Assembly: GCF_028023555.1 (NCBI RefSeq)
Contig: NZ_JAQIOY010000010.1
Coordinates: forward strand, 86,936 to 150,935
Reading direction: 5' to 3'
From: Thalassococcus_A lentus
GTDB taxonomy: Bacteria > Pseudomonadota > Alphaproteobacteria > Rhodobacterales > Rhodobacteraceae
Length of the DNA stretch: 64,000 bases
Shown here: piece by piece, positions 7,190-16,399 of the stretch
Position numbering within the stretch: position 1 is the stretch's first letter
How the letters are laid out: each line of letters starts with the position of its first letter
Program-made: the position numbers and the translations under genes
Notes under the pieces: generated by a model
Database searches by the model: none
What the model saw: the letters and a program-made list of their open reading frames with translations, nothing else
What the model was told of the DNA's origin: nothing

Positions 7190-9367
7190 ATGGAAACCAT
7201 CATCCTTTTTGCCCCTCTTGTCGGTAGCCTGATCGCTGGCTTTGGCTGGAAGTTCATCGGCATACGCGGCGCGCAGTGGGTGACCACCGGGCTGCTGTTT
7301 CTGGCCTGTGCCTTCAGCTGGATCGTATTCCTGACGCATGGCGCGGAAAAAGAAACGATCAACATTCTGCGTTGGATCGAAAGCGGCACGCTCAGCACCG
7401 ACTGGTCGATCCGCCTTGATCGTTTGACCTCGATCATGCTGATCGTGGTGACCACGGTTTCGGCGCTCGTGCACCTGTATTCCTTTGGTTACATGGCGCA
7501 TGACGACAACTTCAAGGAGGGCGAGGAAAGCTATCGCGCGCGTTTCTTCGCTTACCTCAGCTTCTTCACCTTTGCGATGCTGATGCTGGTGACATCGGAC
7601 AACCTTGTTCAGATGTTCTTTGGCTGGGAAGGCGTGGGCGTTGCATCCTACCTGTTGATCGGCTTTTACTATCGGAAACCTTCGGCCAATGCCGCAGCGA
7701 TCAAGGCCTTTGTCGTCAACCGTGTGGGCGACTTCGGTTTTGCGCTGGGGATTTTTGCGCTCTACCTGCTGGTCGACTCGGTCAAGTTTGACGACATCTT
7801 TGCTGCCGCCGAGCAGCTTTCGGTTACGCAGATCACCTTCCTTTGGGGTGAGTGGAATGCAGCCGAAGTGATTGCCTTCCTGCTCTTCGTGGGCGCCATG
7901 GGCAAGTCGGCGCAGCTGATCCTGCACACATGGCTGCCCGATGCGATGGAAGGTCCGACACCTGTGTCGGCGCTGATCCACGCGGCGACCATGGTGACGG
8001 CGGGTGTATTCCTTGTGTGCCGCATGTCGCCATTGATGGAATTTGCCCCGAATGCCACAGGCTTCATCACCTTCCTGGGCGCAACCACGGCCTTTTTCGC
8101 GGCGACAGTTGGTCTGGTTCAGAACGACATCAAGCGCGTGATCGCTTATTCGACCTGTTCGCAGCTGGGCTACATGTTCGTTGCGGCGGGTGTCGGTGTC
8201 TATTCGGTCGCGATGTTCCACCTGTTCACACACGCCTTCTTTAAGGCGATGTTGTTCCTCGGTGCCGGTTCGGTGATCCACGGGATGCACCATGAACAGG
8301 ACATGCGGAACTATGGCGGTCTGAAAGACAAGATGCCCTACACCTTCTGGGCGATGATGCTGGGGACACTGGCCATCACCGGTGTGGGTGTGCCAGCCGT
8401 GCTGTTTACCCTTGGTGGTATTCCGCTGGGCTTTGCTGGCTTCTTGTCCAAGGACGCCGTGATCGAGAGCGCTTATGCCGGCACGATGGGTGGCTATGCC
8501 TTCTGGATGCTGGTCATCGCCGCGCTGTTCACGTCCTTCTACAGCTGGCGTCTGATGTTCCTGACTTTCTTCGGCAAGCCGCGTGGCGACAAGCACACGC
8601 ATGAGCACGCGCACGAAAGCCCGGCGGTCATGCTGGTGCCTCTGGGAGTGCTGGCGCTTGGCGCCGTGTTCTCGGGGATGGTCTGGTACAACAGCTTCTT
8701 TGGCAAAACCGATCAGGTCGCCAAGTTCTTTGGCGTGCCCTATCACGCCGAGGAAGCCCATGGCGACGACAAGGACCATGCCGCGATCGACACCCGATTG
8801 GCGTATGTTGCGCCTAAACAGGTGCAGTCTGATGCAGACCCGATCGTCAAAGTCGCGGGTGACGCCAAGGACGGCAAAGATGCCAAGCCACACTACGTTC
8901 TGGCCGGTGAGCCGGGCGAGGGCGCAATCTATGCCGGGCATGACAACGACATCCTGAACGAGGCGCACTACGTGCCGAAGTGGGTCAAGGTCAGCCCGTT
9001 CTTTGCGATGCTGATCGGTTTTGCCGTGGCGTATTGGTTCTACATCGTGAACCCGTCGCTGCCCAAACGGCTCGCCGAGAGCCAGCGTCCTTTGTACCTG
9101 TTCCTGCTCAACAAGTGGTACTTTGACGAAATCTACGACTTCATTTTTGTCAAACCAGCTTCGGCTCTGGGCCGGTTGCTTTGGAAGCGTGGGGACGGGG
9201 CCGTCATTGATGGCGGGATTAACGGGCTTGCCATGGGCATCGTGCCGTTCTTCACCCGCCTCGCAGGCCGGGCGCAGTCTGGATATATCTTCACCTATGC
9301 CTTTGCCATGGTGATCGGGATGGCCATCCTGATCACATGGATGACGATCGCCGGAGGGGCGCACTAA
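7190..9367 (+). CDS. nuoL: NADH-quinone oxidoreductase subunit L
   Basis: 725-residue antiporter-like subunit at the far end of the membrane arm. Core features are visible: the discontinuous helix and Lys/His residues in the GKSAQLILHTWLPDAMEGPTP region and the Mrp-type proton channel core. The C-terminal part includes the long lateral helix and a final anchor helix. It is roughly 110 residues longer than the 613-residue E. coli protein. The extra length is mostly a His/Asp/Lys-rich soluble stretch at about residues 464-595 (THEHAHE, then HAEEAHGDDKDH). The stop overlaps the nuoM start (TAATG). Confidence 0.96.
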   Translation: METIILFAPLVGSLIAGFGWKFIGIRGAQWVTTGLLFLACAFSWIVFLTHGAEKETINILRWIESGTLSTDWSIRLDRLTSIMLIVVTTVSALVHLYSFGYMAHDDNFKEGEESYRARFFAYLSFFTFAMLMLVTSDNLVQMFFGWEGVGVASYLLIGFYYRKPSANAAAIKAFVVNRVGDFGFALGIFALYLLVDSVKFDDIFAAAEQLSVTQITFLWGEWNAAEVIAFLLFVGAMGKSAQLILHTWLPDAMEGPTPVSALIHAATMVTAGVFLVCRMSPLMEFAPNATGFITFLGATTAFFAATVGLVQNDIKRVIAYSTCSQLGYMFVAAGVGVYSVAMFHLFTHAFFKAMLFLGAGSVIHGMHHEQDMRNYGGLKDKMPYTFWAMMLGTLAITGVGVPAVLFTLGGIPLGFAGFLSKDAVIESAYAGTMGGYAFWMLVIAALFTSFYSWRLMFLTFFGKPRGDKHTHEHAHESPAVMLVPLGVLALGAVFSGMVWYNSFFGKTDQVAKFFGVPYHAEEAHGDDKDHAAIDTRLAYVAPKQVQSDADPIVKVAGDAKDGKDAKPHYVLAGEPGEGAIYAGHDNDILNEAHYVPKWVKVSPFFAMLIGFAVAYWFYIVNPSLPKRLAESQRPLYLFLLNKWYFDEIYDFIFVKPASALGRLLWKRGDGAVIDGGINGLAMGIVPFFTRLAGRAQSGYIFTYAFAMVIGMAILITWMTIAGGAH

Positions 9368-10932
9368 TGCTTAGCAGTCTTCTTTCTATCGTCACCTTCA
9401 CCCCGGCGCTGGGTGCGCTGATCATGGCGCTGCTGCTGCGCGGCGGGGATGAGGCGGCAGACCGCAATGCCAAATGGCTGGCCATGGCCGCCACATCGGC
9501 GACTTTTGTCATCTCGCTGTTCATCCTGTTCCAGTTCGACCCTTCGGACACCGGGTTCCAGATGGTCGAAGAAGCAGATTGGCTGCTTGGACTACAGTAC
9601 AAGATGGGCGTCGACGGTATTTCGGTGCTGTTCGTCTTGCTGACCACATTCATCATGCCGTTGGTGATCGCTGCCAGCTGGGATGTGAAGACGCGGGTCA
9701 AGGAATACATGATTGCGTTCCTCGTTCTGGAAACGCTGATGCTCGGTGTCTTCATGGCACTTGATCTGGTTCTCTTCTACGTCTTCTTCGAAGCCTGCCT
9801 GATCCCCATGTTCCTCATCATCGGGATCTGGGGCGGGGCGAACCGTATCTACGCCAGCTTCAAGTTCTTCCTCTATACCTTCCTTGGCTCGGTTCTGATG
9901 CTGGTCGCCATGGTTGCGATGTATGCGGATGCGGGCACCACCGACATGGTACGCCTGCTGCAGCACGAGTTCGCGTCCGACAGTTTCTCGATCCTCGGTG
10001 TGCAGATTGTTGGCGGATTGCAGACCATGCTCTTCCTGGCCTTCTTTGCCAGCTTTGCGGTCAAGATGCCGATGTGGCCAGTGCACACATGGCTGCCTGA
10101 TGCACACGTTCAGGCGCCGACGGCGGGTTCGGTTGTTCTGGCGGCGATCCTGTTGAAGATGGGCGGCTACGGCTTCTTGCGCTTCAGCCTGCCGATGTTC
10201 CCGGTGGGATCAGACGTCATGGCAAACTTTGTCTTCACCCTGTCGGTGATCGCGATCATCTACACCAGCCTTGTTGCGCTGGTGCAGGAAGACATGAAAA
10301 AGCTGATTGCCTATTCGTCGGTGGCGCACATGGGCTATGTCACCATGGGCATCTTTGCAGCCAACCAGCAGGGTGTGGACGGTGCGATTTTCCAGATGAT
10401 CAGCCACGGCTTCATCTCGGGCGCGCTGTTCCTCTGCGTCGGGGTTATCTATGACCGGATGCACACACGCGAAATCGATGCATACGGGGGTCTGGTCAAC
10501 CGGATGCCGGCCTATGCGCTGATCTTCATGCTGTTCACCATGGCCAACGTCGGCCTGCCGGGCACATCCGGCTTTGTGGGCGAATTCCTGACATTGATGG
10601 GCATCTTCCAGGTCAACACATGGGTGGCCGCTGGTGCGGCAACCGGTGTGATCCTGTCGGCAGCCTATGCGCTCTGGCTTTATCGCCGGGTGGTCATGGG
10701 CGACCTGATCAAGGAAAGCCTGAAGACCATCACGGATATGACGACACGCGAAAAGGCGATCTTTGCGCCGCTGGTCGTCATGACCATCTGGATGGGTGTC
10801 TATCCGGCACCGATCCTCGACCGCATCGGCCCGTCTGTGGCGGCGCTGGTTGAACAATACGATACGGCCCTTGCGGATGCGGGGCGGCACGTCGATGCCG
10901 CGCCGACGCAAGTTGCCAAAGCAGACCATTAA
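9367..10932 (+). CDS. nuoM: NADH-quinone oxidoreductase subunit M
   Basis: 521-residue antiporter-like subunit of complex I. The start at 9367 overlaps the nuoL stop by one base and gives an N-terminus (MLSSLLSIVTFTPALG) beginning in the first helix; an in-frame ATG 30 nt upstream lies inside nuoL. Motifs include the channel-core VKMPMWPVHTWLPDAHVQAPT with the conserved Lys and His, and the VQEDMKKLIAYSSVAHMG helix. About 14 helices, as expected for the family. nuoN follows after 12 nt. Confidence 0.97.
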   Translation: MLSSLLSIVTFTPALGALIMALLLRGGDEAADRNAKWLAMAATSATFVISLFILFQFDPSDTGFQMVEEADWLLGLQYKMGVDGISVLFVLLTTFIMPLVIAASWDVKTRVKEYMIAFLVLETLMLGVFMALDLVLFYVFFEACLIPMFLIIGIWGGANRIYASFKFFLYTFLGSVLMLVAMVAMYADAGTTDMVRLLQHEFASDSFSILGVQIVGGLQTMLFLAFFASFAVKMPMWPVHTWLPDAHVQAPTAGSVVLAAILLKMGGYGFLRFSLPMFPVGSDVMANFVFTLSVIAIIYTSLVALVQEDMKKLIAYSSVAHMGYVTMGIFAANQQGVDGAIFQMISHGFISGALFLCVGVIYDRMHTREIDAYGGLVNRMPAYALIFMLFTMANVGLPGTSGFVGEFLTLMGIFQVNTWVAAGAATGVILSAAYALWLYRRVVMGDLIKESLKTITDMTTREKAIFAPLVVMTIWMGVYPAPILDRIGPSVAALVEQYDTALADAGRHVDAAPTQVAKADH

Positions 10933-10944
10933 GGGGACGCGGCC

Positions 10945-12387
10945 ATGATCTCGGCTGATCTGAATATCATCCTGCCCGAAATCCTGCTGGCTGTTTTTGC
11001 CATGCTGGCTCTGCTCGGGGCGGTGTACACCGGCAAGGACAAGCACGCGACCGTACTGGTCTGGGCCACCTCAGCGATCTTTGTCGCCCTTGCGTTCTGG
11101 ATTGGCAGCACTGGCGGTGCCGCGCAGGTGGCATTCAACGGAATGTTCATCGATGACGGGTTTGCCCGCTTTGCCAAGGTCACGATCCTGCTTTCGGCGG
11201 CGGCGGTTCTGGTCATGTCTGCTGGCTACATGGAACGCCGCGGCATTTTGCGGTTTGAATACCCGCTGCTGATCGCGCTGGCTGCGGTTGGCATGATGAT
11301 GATGGTCTCCGCTGGTGATCTCATGGCGCTCTACATGGGGCTCGAGCTGCAGTCTCTGTCGCTCTACGTTGTCGCCTCGCTGCGGCGCGACTCTGCCAAA
11401 TCCACCGAAGCCGGCCTGAAGTACTTTGTGCTGGGCGCGTTGTCTTCGGGTCTGCTGCTCTATGGCGCTTCACTGGTCTATGGCTACTCCGGGACAACAC
11501 TGTTCTCCGGCATCATCGAAACTGCATCGCATGGCGATATGTCAGTGGGCTTGCTGATCGGTCTGGTGCTGGTCATCTCGGGCCTGGCTTTCAAGGTTTC
11601 TGCGGTTCCGTTTCACATGTGGACACCGGACGTCTACGAAGGCTCGCCCACACCGGTCACGGCCTTCTTTGCCACGGCGCCCAAGGTTGCGGCCATGGCA
11701 CTGTTCGCCCGTGTCATGCATGATGCCTTTGGCGGTGCGGTCGGCGACTGGCAGCAGGTCGTGGCGCTGATTTCCGTGCTTTCGATGTTCCTCGGTGCGA
11801 TTGCCGCTATCGGCCAGCGCGATATCAAGCGTCTGATGGCATACTCGTCCATCGCGCATATGGGCTACGCCTTGATGGGGTTGGCCGCCGGTACGGTGCT
11901 GGGCGTTCAGGCGATGCTGATCTACATGGCGATCTACGTGACGATGAATGTCGGCACCTTTGCCTTTATCATGTCCATGGAACGCGACGGGCAGCCGGTA
12001 ACGGATATCGATTCGCTTGGGCTGTACTCCAAGCGTGAGCCGGGCAAGGCGATGGCAATGCTGGTGTTGCTGTTCAGCCTTGCAGGGGTTCCGCCGCTGG
12101 TTGGTTTCTTTGGCAAATTCTATGTCCTGCGCGCGGCTTATGAAGCCGGGCTGGCCTGGCTTGCGGTGGCAGGTGTGATCGCTTCGGTCATCGGTGCCTA
12201 TTACTATTTGCGCATCGTCTTCTTCATGTATTTTGGGGAAGATCGCGAAGGTGCGCTGGACGGCGGCAAAAGCCCGGTTCTTTGGGGTTTCCTGATGGCT
12301 TCGGCGGTGATCATGGTCGTTGGCATCGTGAACCTGTTTGGCATCGAAGGCGTGGCACAGGCTGCGGCGATGACGCTTGTCAACTAA
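10945..12387 (+). CDS. nuoN: NADH-quinone oxidoreductase subunit N
   Basis: 480-residue antiporter-like subunit, last gene of the complex I operon. It shows the family's FKVSAVPFHMWTPDVYEGSP channel motif, QRDIKRLMAYSSIAHMG, and FSLAGVPPLVGFFGKFYV. About 14 hydrophobic helices. GGGGA lies 7-8 nt before the ATG. A strong intrinsic terminator 25 nt after the stop closes the operon. Confidence 0.97.
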   Translation: MISADLNIILPEILLAVFAMLALLGAVYTGKDKHATVLVWATSAIFVALAFWIGSTGGAAQVAFNGMFIDDGFARFAKVTILLSAAAVLVMSAGYMERRGILRFEYPLLIALAAVGMMMMVSAGDLMALYMGLELQSLSLYVVASLRRDSAKSTEAGLKYFVLGALSSGLLLYGASLVYGYSGTTLFSGIIETASHGDMSVGLLIGLVLVISGLAFKVSAVPFHMWTPDVYEGSPTPVTAFFATAPKVAAMALFARVMHDAFGGAVGDWQQVVALISVLSMFLGAIAAIGQRDIKRLMAYSSIAHMGYALMGLAAGTVLGVQAMLIYMAIYVTMNVGTFAFIMSMERDGQPVTDIDSLGLYSKREPGKAMAMLVLLFSLAGVPPLVGFFGKFYVLRAAYEAGLAWLAVAGVIASVIGAYYYLRIVFFMYFGEDREGALDGGKSPVLWGFLMASAVIMVVGIVNLFGIEGVAQAAAMTLVN

Positions 12388-12412
12388 GCCTCAAGTGCAT
12401 TTGCGAAACGGT

Positions 12413-12439
12413 GGCGCGCCCAAGGCGCGCCGCTTTTTT
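12413..12439 (+). terminator. intrinsic terminator of nuo operon
   Basis: An 8-bp perfect GC stem, GGCGCGCC at 12413-12420 and 12424-12431 (self-complementary halves), with a CAA loop and a run of six T. It stands between nuoN and the repeat element preceding birA. Confidence 0.9.
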
Positions 12440-12449
12440 GTTTTGTGCC

Positions 12450-12497
12450 GGGGGGCGCTGCCCCCCAAACCCCCCGGGATATTTCAGGCACAAAGAA
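12450..12497 (-). repeat. GC-rich intergenic repeat, copy 1
   Basis: Read on the minus strand this gives TTCTTTGTGCCTGAAATATC, then a CCCGGG core, a G-rich run and a GC hairpin (GGGGGGC...GCCCCCC on the plus strand). It matches copies at 41067 and 47028 over about 46 bp with few mismatches. This copy lies between the nuo terminator and birA, and read rightward it stays open in the birA frame. Confidence 0.85.
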
Positions 12498-12513
12498 GCC
12501 GGAGCGGGGCCTG

Positions 12514-13254
12514 GTGACCTGGCCTGCGGGATACGGGCGCCGGGTGCTGCAGCAGGTGGACAGCACGATGGCAGAGGCCGCGCGCATTGCGCCGGAGCTG
12601 ACCGGTCCCGAATGGATTTTGGCCTTGCAACAGACAGCGGCCCGCGGTCGGCGCGGGCGGGCGTGGCATATGCCTGCAGGCAATTTTTCGGCGACATTGG
12701 TTTTGCGGCCAGAAGATCCGCCCGATGTTATGGCGCTGCGGTCCTTCGTTGCCGCTCTCGCGCTTTTCGATGCCTTTGAAGCGGCGGCGGGGACGGCGCA
12801 GGGACTGGCCTTGAAGTGGCCAAACGATGTTTTGCTGAACGGCGGCAAGGCGGCGGGCATTCTGCTGGAGAATCTGGGCGGGCCCGGTGGGCATCTGGCC
12901 ATTGGCGTTGGTGTGAACCTGATCGCGGCGCCTGACGCCGATGCGGTTGAACCCGGTGCCGTGCCTCCGGTGTCGCTGCTGGAAGAAAGCGGCATGCGGG
13001 TGTCACCGGAGCAGTTTCTGACGTTGTTGGCCGATGCCTATGCGCAATGGGAAACCCGATTTGTCACCTACGGGTTCGAGCCTGTGCGCCGGGCCTGGCT
13101 GGACAGGGCGGCGCGTCTGGGTGAGGTCATCACGGCACGCACGACCCGGGATGAAGTCACGGGCACCTTCGAGTCGGTGGACGAGCGTGGCAACCTTGTC
13201 TTAAAGACCTCTTCAACCCGCGCGGCGATCGCCGCAGCGGACGTGTTTTTCTAA
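12514..13254 (+). CDS. birA: biotin--[acetyl-CoA-carboxylase] ligase
   Basis: 246-residue biotin protein ligase that activates biotin with ATP and attaches it to the biotin carboxyl carrier protein of acetyl-CoA carboxylase and other biotin enzymes. The catalytic domain is evident: QQVDSTMAEA, the adenylate-binding GRRGRAW, LKWPNDVLLNGGKAAGILLE, and the small C-terminal SH3-like domain (TFESVDERGNLVLK). There is no N-terminal helix-turn-helix, so it is the monofunctional, non-repressor type. The GTG at 12514 with GGAG 9 nt upstream is preferred; an alternative GTG at 12445 would add 23 residues encoded by the intergenic repeat. coaX follows after 14 nt. Confidence 0.93.
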   Translation: MTWPAGYGRRVLQQVDSTMAEAARIAPELTGPEWILALQQTAARGRRGRAWHMPAGNFSATLVLRPEDPPDVMALRSFVAALALFDAFEAAAGTAQGLALKWPNDVLLNGGKAAGILLENLGGPGGHLAIGVGVNLIAAPDADAVEPGAVPPVSLLEESGMRVSPEQFLTLLADAYAQWETRFVTYGFEPVRRAWLDRAARLGEVITARTTRDEVTGTFESVDERGNLVLKTSSTRAAIAAADVFF

Positions 13255-13268
13255 GCGGAGCGCAGGGC

Positions 13269-14045
13269 ATGCTTCTGGCGATTGATTGCGGCAATACGAA
13301 TACGGTATTTTCGATCTGGGATGGGGAGCGTTTCCTGTGCACCCTGAGAACCTCGACCCATCATGCACGGACGGCTGATGCCTATTTCACCTGGTTCAGC
13401 ACATTGATCAATCACTATGGGCTGACCTTGGACATCGAGGATGTGATCATCTCGTCCACGGTGCCGCGCGTCGTCTGGAACCTACGGGTCTTTTCGGATC
13501 GGTTCTTTGGATGCCGGCCTTATGTTGTGGGCAAACCTGATTGCACATTGCCGCATGCACCGCGCGTGGATGCGGGTACGGGGGTTGGTCCGGATCGCCT
13601 GGCCAATGCCGCGGGGGCTTTTGATCGCCACGGAGGCGACGTTGTGGTGGTGGATTTCGGCACGGCGACGAATTTTGATGTGGTGGCCGCCGATGGTGCC
13701 TATGTGGGCGGTGTCATTGCGCCGGGTGTGAACCTCAGTCTCGAGGCGCTGGCGCAGGGCGCTGCAGCGCTGCCGCATGTGGATGTGTCCCGTCCGGACA
13801 AGGTGATCGGCACCAATACGGTCGGCTGCATTCAGTCCGGTGTTTTCTGGGGCTATATCGGGCTGATCCAGGGCATCACGGATCAAATCAAATCCGAATA
13901 TGGAAAACCGATGAAAGTGGTGGGCACGGGGGGGCTTGCGCCGCTCTTCGGACAGGAGGATCATCTGTTTGATACCATCGAAGACGATCTGACCATGCAC
14001 GGGCTAACCGTCATATATAATCATAACAAGAACAGGGGAATTTGA
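13269..14045 (+). CDS. coaX: type III pantothenate kinase
   Basis: 258-residue CoaX, which phosphorylates pantothenate in the first step of coenzyme A synthesis. Signature stretches: LLAIDCGNTNTVFSIWDG (phosphate-binding ASKHA motif with catalytic Asp), GTGVGPDRLANAAGA, VVDFGTATNFDVV, and GGVIAPGVNLSLEAL. The length matches type III enzymes. It sits in a birA-coaX-rnj run found in many alphaproteobacteria, which puts cofactor synthesis genes together. Its stop is 2 nt before the rnj ATG. Confidence 0.96.
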   Translation: MLLAIDCGNTNTVFSIWDGERFLCTLRTSTHHARTADAYFTWFSTLINHYGLTLDIEDVIISSTVPRVVWNLRVFSDRFFGCRPYVVGKPDCTLPHAPRVDAGTGVGPDRLANAAGAFDRHGGDVVVVDFGTATNFDVVAADGAYVGGVIAPGVNLSLEALAQGAAALPHVDVSRPDKVIGTNTVGCIQSGVFWGYIGLIQGITDQIKSEYGKPMKVVGTGGLAPLFGQEDHLFDTIEDDLTMHGLTVIYNHNKNRGI

Positions 14046-14047
14046 GC

Positions 14048-15715
14048 ATGAGCGCAGAGCGTTTGATTTATCTGCCATTGGGCGGTGCTGGTGAAATCGG
14101 CATGAATTGCTACGTCTATGGTTACGGCAAACCGGGGCAGGAACGTCTGATCGTTGTGGATATTGGCGTGACCTTTCCCGATATGGATGGCACGCCCGGT
14201 GTTGATCTGATCCTTCCTGATATCACTTGGCTGAAGGAAAACCGCGATCGTATCGAGGCGGTGTTCATCACCCATGCGCATGAAGACCACGTGGGCGCGA
14301 TCGGACATACCTATGAAGACCTGGGTGCGCCAATCTATGCGCGGGCCTTCACGGCCAATATCGCGCGGCGCAAGCTGTCGGAATATGGCGTTGCGGAAAC
14401 CGCCGTCAAAACGGCATCGAAATGGCCGGAAACCGTGACAGTCGGTCCATTCTCGGTGGGCTTCCTACCAATCTCGCATTCGATTCCAGAAAGCAGTGCA
14501 TTGGTGATCGACAGCCCGGAAGGCCGTGTCATTCACACCGGTGATTTCAAACTGGACAAAACTCCACTGGTTGGTGAGCCGTGGGACCCCGAGCTTTGGG
14601 CCGAGGTATCCAAGGATGGCGTCAAGGCGTTGATCTGCGACAGCACCAATGTGTTTTCCGAGCATCCCGGACGTTCCGAAGCCTCGGTCGGTCCGGCGGT
14701 CGAGACACTGGTGGCCGGCGCAAAGAACATGGTGGTGGCGACAACCTTTGCGTCCAACGTGGCGCGGGTCAAAACGCTGGCAGAGGCCGGGGAACGGGCA
14801 GGGCGGTCTATTGTGCTGCTGGGCCGCGCCATGCGGCGCATGATCGAAGCTTCGGTTGAGACCGGCGTGCTGAAGGGGTTTCCCAAGGTGGTTCCGGTTG
14901 AGGATGCCAGCAGCATTCCGCGTGAGAATCTGATGTTGCTGGTCACCGGCTCACAGGGGGAACGGCGGGCCGCATCGGCACAACTGGCGCGCGGAAAATA
15001 CCATGGGATGGAATTGAAGGACGGCGATTTGTTCCTCTTTTCGTCCAAGACGATTCCAGGCAACGAACGCGGTGTGATCCGGATCATGAACCAGCTGTCG
15101 GAAAAGGGTGTCGACGTCGTGGACGATTCAGGCGGCGCGTATCACGTATCCGGCCATGCGAACCGGCCGGATCTTGAGGCGCTTCAGGATGTCGTTCAGC
15201 CGCAGATTGTCGTGCCGATGCACGGTGAGCATCGCCACCTGCGTGAACATGTCAAACTGGCGAAAGCCAAGCGTCGTCAAGGGGTTCTGGCCGTCAACGG
15301 TATGATGATCGATCTGAGTGGCAATGAGCCGAAGGTGACCGAATACATCGAGACGGGCCGCACATATCTGGATGGGTCCGTGCAGATCGGCGCGCTGGAT
15401 GGCGTGGTGCGTGACCGCATTCGCATGGCGCTGAACGGCCATGTGGTTGTGACCGTCATTCTGGACGAAGATGATGAGCCACTGGGCGAGCCATGGTGCG
15501 AAATCATGGGTCTTGCGCATACAGGTCGCAGCCATGCGGCGCTGGTCGAGGTTCTGGAGGAGGACCTTTCGCAGTATCTTGGGCGCGCGGGAAGCAAAAC
15601 ACTGGCCGATGATGACAAGCTGGAAGACGGTTTGAAAAAGATTGCCCGTCAGTCGTGCAACAACGAGATCGGCAAGAAGCCCGAGGTCACTGTCGTCGTC
15701 AGCCGTTTGACATGA
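14048..15715 (+). CDS. rnj: ribonuclease J
   Basis: 555-residue RNase J, a metallo-beta-lactamase-fold ribonuclease with 5' exonuclease and endonuclease activity in rRNA maturation and mRNA decay. Visible parts: the beta-lactamase domain with H76-x-H78-x-D80-H81 (THAHEDHVG), the beta-CASP insert, HVSGHANRPDLEAL, and MHGEHRHL with further metal and phosphate ligands. A C-terminal domain follows. The ATG at 14048 has AGGGGAA at about 8 nt; an in-frame TTG at 14042 overlaps the coaX stop and is a less likely start. The stop overlaps the next ATG. Confidence 0.95.
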   Translation: MSAERLIYLPLGGAGEIGMNCYVYGYGKPGQERLIVVDIGVTFPDMDGTPGVDLILPDITWLKENRDRIEAVFITHAHEDHVGAIGHTYEDLGAPIYARAFTANIARRKLSEYGVAETAVKTASKWPETVTVGPFSVGFLPISHSIPESSALVIDSPEGRVIHTGDFKLDKTPLVGEPWDPELWAEVSKDGVKALICDSTNVFSEHPGRSEASVGPAVETLVAGAKNMVVATTFASNVARVKTLAEAGERAGRSIVLLGRAMRRMIEASVETGVLKGFPKVVPVEDASSIPRENLMLLVTGSQGERRAASAQLARGKYHGMELKDGDLFLFSSKTIPGNERGVIRIMNQLSEKGVDVVDDSGGAYHVSGHANRPDLEALQDVVQPQIVVPMHGEHRHLREHVKLAKAKRRQGVLAVNGMMIDLSGNEPKVTEYIETGRTYLDGSVQIGALDGVVRDRIRMALNGHVVVTVILDEDDEPLGEPWCEIMGLAHTGRSHAALVEVLEEDLSQYLGRAGSKTLADDDKLEDGLKKIARQSCNNEIGKKPEVTVVVSRLT

Positions 15716-16368
15716 GCAAGCGCACGCCGGTTGTCTTTGATCTGGACGGCACGCTCATCGACAGTTTGCCGAACATTGCCGAGGCAGCCAATACGTTGTT
15801 GGCGGAACATGCGCTTCCGCCTCTGCCAAGCACGACAATTGCCAGTTTCGTCGGTTTGGGAGAGCAGGTTTTCCTCGACAAGCTGATCGTTGCAGGCGGA
15901 CTAGAGGTCGATGCAAAGAATGCGCTTCTTCAGCGTTTCATGGCTCTATACAAAGAGGTTTCGGCCAACACGGTTCTGTTTGAAGGTGTCTTGGATGCCT
16001 TGCAAAGGCTGCGCGAGATGGGTGTGCCTTTGGGGCTGTGCACCAACAAGCCGGGCGGCCCGACAGAGGTTGTGTTGCGGGCCACCGGTCTGGACGCTTT
16101 GTTGGATGTGGTGGTGGCAGGGGATACGCTGCCGGTGCGCAAGCCTGACCCCGCGCCTTTGCTCCGGGCTTTTGCGGATCTGGGGGCGGAGACCGGGCTC
16201 TATGTCGGTGACAATGACGTGGACGCACAGACCGCGCAAAATGCCAAAGTACCCTTTGCGCTATACGCTCACGGGATCAGAACCAGCCCTATTGGTTCGC
16301 TAAAGCATGATCTATTGATCGAGGATTTCAGCGTATTGCCAGCGACTTATTCAAAAATCTTCGCGTAG
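15712..16368 (+). CDS. gph: phosphoglycolate phosphatase (HAD superfamily)
   Basis: 218-residue HAD hydrolase. Motif I is VFDLDGTL with nucleophile D10 and acid D12, motif II is LGLCTNK, the Lys loop is PVRKPDP, and motif IV is YVGDNDVDAQTA. An alpha-helical C1 cap lies between motifs I and II, as in phosphoglycolate phosphatases, which clear 2-phosphoglycolate. Other small phosphoester substrates cannot be excluded. The start overlaps the rnj stop by 4 nt (ATGA), so the gene is coupled to rnj. Confidence 0.85.
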   Translation: MSKRTPVVFDLDGTLIDSLPNIAEAANTLLAEHALPPLPSTTIASFVGLGEQVFLDKLIVAGGLEVDAKNALLQRFMALYKEVSANTVLFEGVLDALQRLREMGVPLGLCTNKPGGPTEVVLRATGLDALLDVVVAGDTLPVRKPDPAPLLRAFADLGAETGLYVGDNDVDAQTAQNAKVPFALYAHGIRTSPIGSLKHDLLIEDFSVLPATYSKIFA

Positions 16369-16378
16369 TGCGCGACAG

Positions 16379-16399
16379 GCGCAGGCGATTAGCCTGCGC
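16379..16399. terminator. hairpin between convergent gph and helicase genes
   Basis: GCGCAGGC at 16379-16386 and GCCTGCGC at 16392-16399 form an 8-bp stem around a 5-nt loop that contains the helicase stop codon. There is no clear T tract on either strand, so it may not work as an intrinsic terminator by itself. Confidence 0.4.

Noticed and set aside
7184..9364. 726-codon minus-strand frame opposite nuoL
   Set aside because: Shadow of the real nuoL gene; composition (His, Gln, Arg-rich) is typical of the antisense frame.
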